From Gracilariopsis chorda (Eukaryota; Rhodophyta; Florideophyceae; Gracilariales; Gracilariaceae), in contig NBIV01000019.1 in the NCBI GenBank assembly GCA_003194525.1, positions 186,001 to 250,000 of the forward strand: DNA of 64,000 nt. The letters run 5' to 3'. How positions within the stretch are numbered: the first letter of the stretch is position 1; each line of letters opens with the position of its first letter. A model generated the notes under the pieces. That model was not told the origin of the DNA and did not search any database. It saw only the letters and a program-made list of their open reading frames with translations. A program made the translations under genes and the position numbers. Positions 1 to 8,766 of this stretch are shown here, one piece after another.

Positions 1-1611
1 ACACCACAGCTAGCTAGATACGCGGCGTAGCGTAGCCAACTAACTGCGGATTGCGCACAGCCTTCTGCTGTACGTGCACAGGTACTGTCAGAGTGAGACA
101 TTAATCCGCTGTGCTTGCGAATAATCAACGTCCCTGCCAATCGCACCAACGGTAACACTTTACTGTACCTTCATACCCGTCCGAATATGAACTCGTCGGA
201 TTGGCCCATTGAGCCTGTAAGCTCTGTTTCTCGCTGACCACTTGCATCCATCGCAGCCTCCAAGAAGCACGCTTAGTTCTGCGCGCGGAATGTTTTTACA
301 ATACGCCTTGTATCTTTACTACGGAGAAAGAAAAGGCACGGCACATGGGCCAAACGATGCCCTAGTGCAACACAACTATCTTATATCTCGTCGCACGTGC
401 TCCAAGCCGCGTTCAAAGCCCGCAAACGGTGTTTACCACGCAAGGACCATGACCATTGGTCATGGTCCTTGCGTGGTAAACACCTCCGTCGCATGCGTCC
501 AGAATCACACGATTCCCTCCTGACGGAATGCGCAATGCGCAATGCACATCATTATCCCTCTGCTGCATATTGCACCGAAGGGTTCATACGTCTATCTACA
601 ATCCGCATGCTTCGCTTGTTGACCGTGGGCGCTGTATCACTTGAAAGCTTTAAGAATCTGCGTTGCTCTCCTCTCCGTCCAAATTCACACTCTGGCACCA
701 AATCTCGTGCTTGCCTGTCGTGACAACGCCGTTCAAACGTTGATGTAAGCATTATTCGCACCAACGCCTGCGGACTTCGAGTGACTCCGAATTGCACGAG
801 ATCTGCGATATAACTTGCTCATCGCACTGTTGGCAGGTGAGACACCAATCATCTGCGACGCACGAACGCCTGAGAAACGATACAAAGAAAGAAGTGATAT
901 CGTATCTAATCAGAGTTGTGCAGAACCAAATCTCAAAATCACGTGCATCGGCGGAGCATGGTACTGTAACCGTTCACCATTCACCGCGTTGTAGTCCGCA
1001 CTCATTCGGTGCGGTGAGATGTTTTCCTCTCTGCCTCATAACTCACTTTTTTTCACATTTCACGGCGTGTAGTGCGCAAAATGGGCCCATTCATATCAAC
1101 TACCATTGATACAGTTATACAATACACATCAACAGGTCATAACTTGGGGTGCGGATTGTGAGGTCCGAGATGGCCCAAAACTGGTGCCCAGCCGCAGGCG
1201 CGGTACCGCATAATACGGTATCTACAGTTACAGTACCAATCTTCCCTGGGAGTGACCCGCAAAAGCACGAGCTCTTCCATGTGACGTGTTTGTCGCATTG
1301 TCGCACGCCAATCAACCGCATGCTACGAATGATTGAGAAAAAAAACAAGAAAAACATATCGAAATCAAAGCACTGACATCGTCATCATCACCGACGGAGT
1401 GTGAGGTAAACTTTTAAGCGTAGTCCGTCCGTCCAGTGATCCTCACTGGTTCGGTGCGATAAACAGGTGCACGTTAAACTCTTCTGCGAGACGACGACGT
1501 GCTTCATGTGTAGCTCTACAGTATGAAGTTACTTCGTAGCCCCAACTGACGCTGCAGGATCTCTTGGTGTATTACGTTAGGTTTTAATTTTAGAATCCTA
1601 TTTGGGTACCC
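1..1611. other. Gene-free stretch left of the composite transposon
   Basis: I find no frame with recognisable protein character here. The open frames are short, overlap on both strands and have no family motifs. The stretch holds one perfect long inverted repeat (listed separately) and small direct repeats around 526-545 (ATGCGCA units). It is probably intergenic DNA or decayed repeat. Confidence 0.6.
428..484. repeat. Perfect 57-bp inverted repeat (28 + 1 + 28)
   Basis: Positions 428-455 are the exact reverse complement of 457-484, with a single T at 456 between them. The arm begins GGTGTTTACCACGC and runs through CAAGGACCATGACCA. I see no target duplication or coding sequence around it. 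It could be a cruciform-forming site, the core of a tiny fold-back element, or a fold-back artefact of sequencing or assembly. Confidence 0.9.
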
Positions 1612-1739
1612 TTAGGCCCTTTCTACACTACCCCAGGACACGGTGCATTTCGTCCAAAATCCCCTTGATCCTGGGGATTTCCCATTTCTTAGGACATGCA
1701 TCGGACACAGGCTCTCCTGTCCAAAATACCCCTGATTTT

Positions 1740-1761
1740 GGGGTCGCTTGAAAGCGACCCC
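1740..1761. repeat. Subterminal hairpin in the Harbinger left end
   Basis: GGGGTCGCTT at 1740-1749 and AAGCGACCCC at 1752-1761 form a perfect 10-bp stem with a 2-nt loop, about 40 bp upstream of the transposase start. Its position suggests a subterminal protein-binding site or promoter element, but no function is shown. Confidence 0.75.
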
Positions 1762-1802
1762 AACTCGTGACCCATGATCATAGCCTCTCCCGTCACCCAA
1801 AC

Positions 1803-3045
1803 ATGACTACCGAACGCCGTCGACACTTGGCCATGGCCATTGCAGCCATTCTAGCAGCCGATGACGATCTCCAAGAGCCCATTGCAGCAGCAATAGTTTC
1901 GTCGACTAACTCAATCGCTCTGCGCCTTTTTTCCACTACTGACAATAGACGTAGCATGCCCGGACGGGCATGGAAGCGGTCCAGAAACACTCCTTCATGG
2001 GTTTTTGACTATGCAGTCACGCAAGATTTTCTTGGAAGCTCATCCTGGCGAAGCCTCTTTTCGCGTTTCCTACACCATATTTCAACGTTTATCAAACGAA
2101 TTGCGTCCTTATATAGAAGCGAACAACACAACATTTCGCAAAGCGTTGCCTGCAGAACTAAAAGTGGCTGCATTTCTTCTTTACGCTGGTGGTTGCACCT
2201 GCGAAAAAGCAGCATCTCATCTTGGAATAAGTTCAAGCACGGTGTCCTTGAGCGTTTCGATGATTTCGAATGCCATCACGAAGAATTACCAAGACTCTGT
2301 TCGATTTCCTACTATGGAGAACGACGTTGCGCTCGCCATGAAAGGCTTTGAGAGCATCAACAGGCTCCCGTTCTGTGTCGGAGCCATAAACGGGACCCAT
2401 ATAAAATGGCTGTCTTGTCCAGAAGAGCAGTTTTACGAATACAGATGTTATAAGGGGTATCCAAGCATCGTTTTATTTGCAGTGGTGACGGCAGATAGGA
2501 AGTTTGTGTATGTGGATATTGGGAAGCCTGGGGTATTAAGACACTCTACTATTTACGAACAGTCAACGTTAAAGAAGAATATAGAGAAGGGTGTTTGGCT
2601 TGGAGCTCAAATTCCGCATCTAAAGATAGCGAATGTATTTGTGAGACCATACTTGATTGGTGATTGTGCTTTCCAGCTAAACAGAAATATGATGAAGACT
2701 TGCAGTGAACCGGAAAAGAACGCTAACCCCGTTTTTCGAACGTGGGATAAGATTGCCAGCAATACGCGGAAGCCGGTGGAATGCGCATTCGGAATGCTAC
2801 AACAACGTTTCTCGGTGTTGAAGGAGGAAATCAAGCTTCACCACGAGAATGATATCGTTTTGTTTACATATGCCTGTGTGGTACTACACAACTGGAGTGT
2901 CGATAGCGGGGATATCACCGAAGCGTACTTGCCTGCCGATGATGATGACGATCCGAATGCTGTAGTAACCGCAGAAACAAGTGCTGGAAAAAAGCAACGA
3001 GATGCACTTCTTTATTACGTTACGAACTCACTTGATGAACAGTAA
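1803..3045 (+). pseudogene. PIF/Harbinger DDE transposase with frameshift and altered catalytic residue
   Basis: This would cut and paste the element as a nuclear DDE_Tnp_4-type nuclease. The main frame (from 2011 to the TAA at 3045) has the Harbinger order: a helix-turn-helix region (GCTCEKAASHLGISSSTVS), the first motif GAINGTHI, the second motif YLIGDCAF and the third motif KPVECAFG. In the frame counted from 2005 these put N129, D220 and E259 at the catalytic positions. The first should be Asp in family members (GxxDGTHI), and AAC here differs from GAC by one G-to-A change, so activity is doubtful. An upstream frame from ATG 1803 encodes a plausible N-terminus (it includes NTPSWVFDYAVTQDFL). 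It meets the main frame near 2030 only by a one-base shift; a short intron is an alternative. The stop lies 6 bp from the convergent Myb-like gene. Confidence 0.85.
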
Positions 3046-3051
3046 GAAGAT

Positions 3052-3777
3052 CTAGATCTTTTCCACCAAACGTTCCAAAACACTGCGCGTTTTCTCCCTT
3101 TCCTCGTTTCCTTTTCTGAGCTCTGAAATCAAACTGGCATTCGTTTCTTCTTGTTTCTGTATAAATGCGGAAAGCAACTCATCTCGAGACATCTTTTGGC
3201 GTTTCCGCGTGCTCGTGGCTGGACGTTCAAGAGCACTGCTACCTTCGTCTGTAGAATATTGTGCCGGAGGATCATATCTTCCCTTGCCCTTCTCCAGTTC
3301 ATGCATTTCTCCAAAGAATTCCGGAGTGTTGAAGAGATCTTCGTCATCTCCATCTCGACCAGACTGTTTCAATTTCGAAATGAAAGAAGAATATTCTTGC
3401 TTGATTCTCGTAAACTTTTTCTGCCATCCTTTGGGAGTGCGTTTGATGCCATGACTTTGCTCAGCTAGCTTGACAGCATCCGAGAAAACGTCTTTCAAAC
3501 TTTTCTTTTGTTGCTTACGATTACCGTACCCAGCTTTTTTCATCATTGAAAGCAATAAAATAACAGTGTCGCTATCGTAATTTGGTTTTGTCGGTGAGTT
3601 GGAATTAGCATCCGCTTCTGCTTCTTTCCCAGTTAGAGCGACAGCATGTTGGTTGACGTGACTACGTTCTGCATTGGGAACGTTGTTGTCGTCAGTAGCC
3701 GTTTGGATGGCCGGAGCAGAGTGCTGGTTGCAAATTACAGGCTGTGGTGGAGCTGAGAATTGAAAATTGTCGGTCAT
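3052..3777 (-). CDS. Harbinger Myb/SANT-like accessory protein
   Basis: PIF/Harbinger elements usually encode a second protein that binds the transposon ends and recruits the transposase. This convergent gene fits that role by position. Its central part has the Myb/SANT-like pattern: a helix-rich YDSDTVILLLSMMKKAG stretch, then a basic run with GIKRTPKGWQKKFTRIKQEY, then SGRDGDDEDLFNTPEFF. The C-terminal 45 residues are charged and heptad-like (RKGNEEREKTRSVLERLVEKI region) and probably form a coiled coil. The ATG at 3777 gives 241 residues. The frame stays open upstream to 3906, but only a GTG lies there, so I chose the ATG. The stop is TAG at 3052-3054. No nonsense codon interrupts it, unlike most frames in this window. 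Confidence 0.72.
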   Translation of the reverse strand: MTDNFQFSAPPQPVICNQHSAPAIQTATDDNNVPNAERSHVNQHAVALTGKEAEADANSNSPTKPNYDSDTVILLLSMMKKAGYGNRKQQKKSLKDVFSDAVKLAEQSHGIKRTPKGWQKKFTRIKQEYSSFISKLKQSGRDGDDEDLFNTPEFFGEMHELEKGKGRYDPPAQYSTDEGSSALERPATSTRKRQKMSRDELLSAFIQKQEETNASLISELRKGNEEREKTRSVLERLVEKI

Positions 3778-3992
3778 TGAAAGAAGAGCTTGCGAAAGAA
3801 CTGCGACGGTACTGGTCTCGAGGTGGGCGTGCGACTTGGAAGAGCTGCTGGCGTGGAGACTGATAATGTCTGGTCGTGTTTCTATACTATGGCGGGAAAT
3901 GGGCACCTTTCTAAAAAATGTCCAAAGGACAATTTCCCGCGAATGAGTGTCTCGGTGTCGAATTGTCCATGTCCATATCCCTAGTGTTCTGT

Positions 3993-4010
3993 GGTTCCAT
4001 ATATGGAACC
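3993..4010. repeat. 18-bp palindrome GGTTCCATATATGGAACC, copy 1
   Basis: A perfect palindrome inside the left end of element B. Near-copies occur at 4046-4063, 7587-7604 and 7791-7808, so two sit on each side of the YqaJ gene. They are probably binding sites for an element-encoded or dimeric host DNA-binding protein. Confidence 0.85.
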
Positions 4011-4045
4011 TTAAATAATTTCGACCAAATGATCAAAATCCTTAT

Positions 4046-4063
4046 GGTTCCATATATAGAACC
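4046..4063. repeat. 18-bp palindrome, copy 2
   Basis: GGTTCCATATATAGAACC differs from copy 1 by one base. It lies 35 bp downstream of copy 1 and about 190 bp upstream of the ATG of the YqaJ-protein gene, in the expected promoter region. Confidence 0.8.
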
Positions 4064-4251
4064 GTAGGACCATTTCCAGCTCAGTTTCAAGAGCAGCAAC
4101 AGCAAACACACGACATACTGCGTATGCCACGTTGCAAGCAGACGAAAAGCTGACAGTGACATGATCGCTTGGAGCTTTCAACTTCTGAAAACGGACGTCG
4201 AGATCACCTGTTATAAACTCGAGAAACATCCGTCTCCCCACACCAGTTGTC

Positions 4252-7200
4252 ATGGCTTCAAATCTTCAGAATGATCCACAGGAGACGGGCTCGGGCGCTC
4301 TCGCCCCAGCAAGCCGTGCTACACAACAGCGAGGACGGGGAAGAGGTAGAGGTCTCGGCCGTGGTCGCCCCCGAGGGCGCGGCAGAGGACGTGGCAGAGG
4401 TCGGGGTGGAGTACAGCGGAATCGAAATCAACGGGATCCTTCTCAAGGTTGGCGAATCTGTAATCCCACAGCCCAAAGATTGTTGCTCGAAGATGTATTC
4501 ATTAGTGAAGCCGTCGAGGAGAGAGCAAGACTGTTCTGTGAATCAGCAGTGGAGAGGCTTGATTTAGAGCTGAACGCTCGTCAGCTTCCTTCTACTAGAG
4601 TTGGACACATAGTCCTACTAATGGATGACATGCTTCGTATGTGTCTGCGATGGATTAATGAATACATAAGTCTGTACCGTAGAGACATGGAACTTCTACG
4701 AATGCACCACCTCTATGGATTTGTCTCCGTACTTCTATTGTCTCATTGCACTGGATTTAGCATGGCGAAAACCATCGACATTTTGCGCGCCGAGGGTGTC
4801 GACCCGCCGCACATTGCTATTGTTCGCTTCATATGTGGAAATATTCTTGCTTTCTCACCTACTGGTCGAGGCCTAGACGGAGGAGGAACTTGGTTGGCAC
4901 AAAGAGACCAAACGCCGCTTTTAACGCAATTGGAGAAGACGGCATTTAGGCAAACCTGCAAAGTGTTCGTGTCACCTAACTACACTTTAGCGACACTCGA
5001 TGATGACTTATACGGAACGAGAGCATCGGACAATCAAGTCAAGTCACTCAGTAATCGGAAGGCTGATAGAGAAGGACACCAGGCAGACGCTATAGCGGAC
5101 TCTCTTTTTCGCGTGACGCTTATGGTTCGATTCCCAAGACGTGGCGAATCTGTTTTCAGCAACGTACGAAATCTGGTTGATGCATTACTAGAGGGACGGG
5201 CTGAGCAAAGTATTCGCGGATTTGTTTTAACAGCAGACCGCGGTTATGGGAAGGTGGCATTGTTACGTGAACTACTTAAACATGGTATTGGGTCTATAAT
5301 GATTATGCCAGATCACCTTCTACAGTGTCATCCGTTTGTCGGACAATCGTATCTAAACGTAATGCGTCATGACTATGAAGAACTGGATGGTGATGAAACA
5401 GACGGCAGTACTGACTCTGACCAAGCCCTGCAACAGGAAGACGATCCCTCTACTAGTGATATTGTCCCTGGACCAACAACGTTCTCAACTGACCGTGCCC
5501 GTACCTTTATTTTAAATGATGAGCCCAGTCAAGGTCCGAAAACATGGTTCGCAGGGAAAACGTTAAAGATTCGAAACCGTGGGGAGAGTCATGCTGTTAA
5601 CAGAGTTAAAGTTACAGCTGTCGCTGTTCGTGAAAGAGGAACAGACAAGTTTAGCCGCATTATCAGATTCATCTACAGTTTACCATCCAGCTTTTCAACC
5701 TTGTTAGAAAGCTGGATTGCTGTACCCAAGTGTACGAGAATGATCGGAACGCTGTTTAGCAAGCGAGATAATACAGGTCGCCTCACGATCCCTCCAAACG
5801 ACTCTACAGAGTTTCAGGACGTAATTGAACGTCACATTCTGGATCACTGTTCTGTGCTAACGCTGGACCAACGATGCGCTGATTGGTTTGTGTTGAGACA
5901 ATTTCGAGTAACTGGTACCAGCGCAGGAAAAATCCTGCATGCTAACGACGCTTTCAGAGAAATGGTTGGTCTAAGCGAACCTACCTGTACAGAACAAACT
6001 TTACAACAATCACTTCTATCTTTCGTGCAGACATGGTTTGGAGGTGGTCGGTCTACAGAACCGATGATGCGTGGTACGGCAAACGAGCCTGCAGTAGTTG
6101 CCTCTTTGAAATCGAAGGCTTTTGTACAAGCATTTTATAGCTGTGGAATGCTGTCAATGAAGGCGAAGCCGTGGCTTGCTTGTTCGCCGGATGGTATAGC
6201 TATAATAGAACTGCTTGACTTGGGACTATGTTCTGAAGAATCTGAGACCGAAAGTACTCAACTGTGCTCAGTTGAAATCAAGACTAATGTCGCGCAGAGC
6301 AGTCTGGACAGGGCTCTTGGTCTAGCCACTGCTGATCTGGTAACATGTGAGGTGGGCGATCAATCATTCCGAAGATACATTCCAGCTGAGCACATTGGTC
6401 AGATTTTGCACCAGATGTTGGTTCTGGCAGTTAACTATGTCATTTACGTTTCATGCTCTGAGTCTGGCATCATGTATACAGTTTTGGTGCATTGCAACAA
6501 TTCAGTACTCGACACCTGCCTTTCTGCGTTGAATGCTATCGCACTGCCAGTGGTATCGTGGGCCCATCAGCCAGGTCCTCTTCAAATACCTTCTTTCAGT
6601 GACACAGAGACCACCAAAGTGCTGCAATCTAGATTTCAATTCTGGTCTTTGGTTAACAACTACGTGACACAGAATGACGCTTTTCCGCCCCTTAAACTAT
6701 TCAAACACGCATCTCAAAGTTTATACTCAAGAACTAAAGGTGGTGTTGATGGGAGTACACAAGCCAGGGCAATTTTAAGGTCATCAACTTCAGCAATGAA
6801 ATGGGAACAAAAGGTGGTAACGCAAACACTCAAAACGTTGTCTGTCAATGCATTCATTTCATGGCGAATGTCTCAGAAGAGAGATTTATTGCAGAGCAAG
6901 GAAACATTCCGAAGCCTTAAATCCTATCGTCAGGCTCTAAATGGAATTCAATCACTGGCTGACTTTGTGCATGATGCATCTAAGGAGCTTATAGTTTATG
7001 CACAATCCTTAGGGACGGAGGACAACGCCGAGACATTGGAAGTACACCAGGACGAAATTCAAAGATTACACACTCTAGCTCGGACTCGAAAGCGGAGACG
7101 CCTTGTCTTCTTTAACGGACCAGACGGAATTTCGTTGAGACTAAATGTGAAGAATCACATTCTAAAGCAACAGAAGGGACAGCAGTACTGCGCGCTCTGT

Positions 7201-7536
7201 GGAATAAGGGGAATTACTGAAAATGAAGAAGGATGGCGTGGACATCGCACAACATACAAATGTCTCCAATGTGATGTATACCTTTGTACTAGAATTTACC
7301 GAGGACTTCGGAAAAGCTGTAGCGAGGTATGGCATTCTCTTAGAGTCCTCAAGCCTAGAAGCACAGCAAAACCGTGCAGTCGGTCTGTGTTTCCAATGCA
7401 TGGTCATGATCAAGTCGGGGACGAGCGAGAAGAAGGCCAATCAGGTCCAAATACTCGCTTAAATACAAGGGTAAGAGAGACAAGAACTGATGAGGAAGAA
7501 GACCTTATCAGGCCGAGACGAAGAGCAAGGACGTAG
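4252..7536 (+). CDS. 1094-aa transposon protein: RGG tail, DDE-like region, YqaJ nuclease, C-terminal Cys cluster
   Basis: The frame is intact over 1094 codons from ATG 4252, which follows the element B terminus and two palindromes. Residues 27-52 are an almost pure RG repeat, a typical nucleic-acid-binding tail. Residues 150-360 look like a DDE-type fold: MHHLYGFVSVLLLSHC helix, ATLDDDLYG around D250-252, and VLTADRGYGK with D329; a third acidic residue is not clear. Residues 385-430 are an acidic linker. Residues 539-680 carry the YqaJ/lambda-exonuclease-like set: LDQRCADWFVLRQFRVTG, GTANEP (E612), CSPDGIAI (D647) and VEIK (E675, K677). Residues 980-1030 have CALC, CLQC and YLC spacings with a following His, resembling the C-terminal Cys-rich domain of piggyBac-type transposases. 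The C-terminus is strongly charged. The nuclease assignment is firm; the DDE reading and the piggyBac likeness are inference. Confidence 0.78.
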   Translation: MASNLQNDPQETGSGALAPASRATQQRGRGRGRGLGRGRPRGRGRGRGRGRGGVQRNRNQRDPSQGWRICNPTAQRLLLEDVFISEAVEERARLFCESAVERLDLELNARQLPSTRVGHIVLLMDDMLRMCLRWINEYISLYRRDMELLRMHHLYGFVSVLLLSHCTGFSMAKTIDILRAEGVDPPHIAIVRFICGNILAFSPTGRGLDGGGTWLAQRDQTPLLTQLEKTAFRQTCKVFVSPNYTLATLDDDLYGTRASDNQVKSLSNRKADREGHQADAIADSLFRVTLMVRFPRRGESVFSNVRNLVDALLEGRAEQSIRGFVLTADRGYGKVALLRELLKHGIGSIMIMPDHLLQCHPFVGQSYLNVMRHDYEELDGDETDGSTDSDQALQQEDDPSTSDIVPGPTTFSTDRARTFILNDEPSQGPKTWFAGKTLKIRNRGESHAVNRVKVTAVAVRERGTDKFSRIIRFIYSLPSSFSTLLESWIAVPKCTRMIGTLFSKRDNTGRLTIPPNDSTEFQDVIERHILDHCSVLTLDQRCADWFVLRQFRVTGTSAGKILHANDAFREMVGLSEPTCTEQTLQQSLLSFVQTWFGGGRSTEPMMRGTANEPAVVASLKSKAFVQAFYSCGMLSMKAKPWLACSPDGIAIIELLDLGLCSEESETESTQLCSVEIKTNVAQSSLDRALGLATADLVTCEVGDQSFRRYIPAEHIGQILHQMLVLAVNYVIYVSCSESGIMYTVLVHCNNSVLDTCLSALNAIALPVVSWAHQPGPLQIPSFSDTETTKVLQSRFQFWSLVNNYVTQNDAFPPLKLFKHASQSLYSRTKGGVDGSTQARAILRSSTSAMKWEQKVVTQTLKTLSVNAFISWRMSQKRDLLQSKETFRSLKSYRQALNGIQSLADFVHDASKELIVYAQSLGTEDNAETLEVHQDEIQRLHTLARTRKRRRLVFFNGPDGISLRLNVKNHILKQQKGQQYCALCGIRGITENEEGWRGHRTTYKCLQCDVYLCTRIYRGLRKSCSEVWHSLRVLKPRSTAKPCSRSVFPMHGHDQVGDEREEGQSGPNTRLNTRVRETRTDEEEDLIRPRRRART

Positions 7537-7557
7537 ACAATATATGTTGGGTGAACC

Positions 7558-7563
7558 AATAAA
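7558..7563 (+). promoter_or_regulatory. Polyadenylation signal AATAAA after the YqaJ gene
   Basis: AATAAA lies 22 bp after the TAG stop (7534-7536), followed by an AT-rich stretch. It is the expected signal position for a short 3' UTR ending inside the element. Confidence 0.5.
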
Positions 7564-7586
7564 CAGTATCATTTTTCAATTTTTTT

Positions 7587-7604
7587 GGTTCTATATATGG
7601 ATCC
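7587..7604. repeat. 18-bp palindrome, copy 3 (degenerate)
   Basis: GGTTCTATATATGGATCC keeps 16 of 18 bases of the consensus and lies about 50 bp beyond the YqaJ gene stop. Confidence 0.7.
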
Positions 7605-7790
7605 TAAGCCAAAAAGACAGTAATGTTTGAACGTGAAGTACACCAACTTCCGCCATCGAGAAAACCCACGGGGAAGGTGTCAATTCTCATTATTTTTGAG
7701 GCGCATTACGAGAGAAGGGTGCTAAGATAGAATCCGAAAGCGTTTATTTGAGGCTCCTATATTTGCTGAGATACGGCACTTCAAACGTTT

Positions 7791-7808
7791 GGTCCCATAT
7801 ATGGAACC
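7791..7808. repeat. 18-bp palindrome, copy 4
   Basis: GGTCCCATATATGGAACC lies 22 bp inside the right terminal repeat. Its spacing to the terminus mirrors copy 1 at the left end of element B. Confidence 0.8.
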
Positions 7809-7830
7809 TTACAATGGCATACTAGGGATA

Positions 7831-7843
7831 TGTAGAAAGGGCC
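7831..7843. repeat. Right terminal inverted repeat of the composite transposon
   Basis: TGTAGAAAGGGCC is the exact reverse complement of 1615-1627 and is followed by the TTA duplication at 7844-7846. Confidence 0.85.
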
Positions 7844-8261
7844 TTACATACAGGTAATATATGAATTGTATCCTGTAAAGGCTGTCCACGTGGACATACC
7901 TGACTGGCGTGCATGGCACGCCAGTCTCTATGAAGACGTCTGATTGGCCCTCCGACGATCTCGCCGGAGGGCCAGAGTCAATAAAAGCCGGCCCCTCCCC
8001 ATTTCCCATCCGAAGGGGGAAGCAAGCCCTTTGTTGCTTTCACATCCGCGATTTTTTGTTAGTTCCACACCAAGATCAATTCTTTGAAAACCGGTCCCAG
8101 TGTTAACATTTACATACCGTTAATGATTCCGACAGCGCTACCTTCGTACAATCTACGATAGTACATGGGTCTAAGACCATCGCAACTGCAGCCATGTCAT
8201 GCACTTTCCGCTGAAGCCAGACTTGCGCAACGAGAATGTACCATTTACATTAAGGAGCTTA

Positions 8262-8471
8262 GGCCCTTTTTACATATGAACATGGACATGCGTTTTTGGC
8301 ACGGCACCAGGAAAAGAATTCAGAATAATTCATGTTTACTAAGCGAATAACTAAAAAAATCTTATAGAACGATTTCGAAGCGTCTCTTCCGTAAGGTCGC
8401 TCAAAAGGGACCCCTAAATCGTGAACCATGGCAAAATAGATTTTTGTCCATGTCCATATGTAGAAAGGGCC
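8262..8471. mobile_element. 210-bp MITE of the same Harbinger family
   Basis: The left end GGCCCTTTTTACATATGAAC and the right end CATATGTAGAAAGGGCC are inverted over about 28 bp, including the inner CATGGACATG / CATGTCCATG. Left flank is TTA and right flank is TTC, a target duplication with one mismatch. There is no coding capacity. It shares its right inner end with the Harbinger half and its outer 13 bases with both halves of the composite 420 bp away. Confidence 0.8.
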
Positions 8472-8766
8472 TTCAGAACATGACTTCAGTGTAGTGGTGG
8501 ATTACGAGCCAAAATGAACCCCCTCCCTTGTTCGTACGTGTAAGTCACCTTTACGTCACATTGTTAACACCACTTTTGTCTTAGGCTACCCCGAAAAGTG
8601 CCCAAAAGCTGATCAACAAATAATTACTGCCGTCGAAAGCAAATTGAAGAAATCGATTATAATCCGTCATCCATCCAGTACAAAATTTCCCGTATAAGCT
8701 TAGAATACAATACAATGTAACCAAATTTTAATACGAACAAGGGTAAGAAGGGCCTTCAGCACTACC

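Larger units (their letters stand above)
1615..3978. mobile_element. Harbinger half of the composite (element A)
   Basis: This half runs from the left terminal repeat to TTGTCCATGTCCATAT at 3964-3979, which matches 16 bases of the right end of the nearby MITE (8262-8471). It holds the standard Harbinger pair, transposase plus Myb-like protein, in convergent orientation. The subterminal sequence repeats GTCCAAAAT followed by a C-run and a G-run near 1653 and 1720, possible binding sites. The outermost 12 bases expected at its right end (GTAGAAAGGGCC) are missing. Confidence 0.65.
1615..7843. mobile_element. Composite PIF/Harbinger-type DNA transposon
   Basis: The left end reads GGCCCTTTCTACACTACCCC from 1615. 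The right end reads TGTAGAAAGGGCC at 7831-7843, so 13 bp are inverted exactly. TTA sits immediately outside both ends (1612-1614 and 7844-7846), matching the 3-bp TWA-type target duplication of PIF/Harbinger elements. Inside are a Harbinger transposase, a convergent Myb/SANT-like gene and a third large gene encoding a YqaJ-type nuclease protein. An internal junction near 3970-3980 carries inner terminal sequence in both orientations. The 6.2-kb unit therefore looks like two abutting elements fused (see findings). Boundaries are read directly; the fusion is inference. Confidence 0.8.
3973..7843. mobile_element. YqaJ-nuclease half of the composite (element B)
   Basis: The inner terminal sequence CATATCCCTAGT followed by an 18-bp palindrome appears at 3973-4010. 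In inverse it appears at the right end, 7791-7835. This bounds a unit with one large gene (4252-7536). The right end keeps the full GGCCCTTTCTACA terminus and TTA flank, while the left end lacks it. The unit therefore looks like a separate element that used the same terminus as the Harbinger half and lost its left tip on fusion. Whether its own protein or a Harbinger transposase moved it cannot be told from sequence. Confidence 0.6.

Noticed and set aside
4011-7812. Element B as a piggyBac transposon at TTAA
   Set aside because: TTAA follows the left palindrome, but the right side reads TTAC. The outer GGCCCTTTCTACA end with TTA flanks explains the right boundary better.
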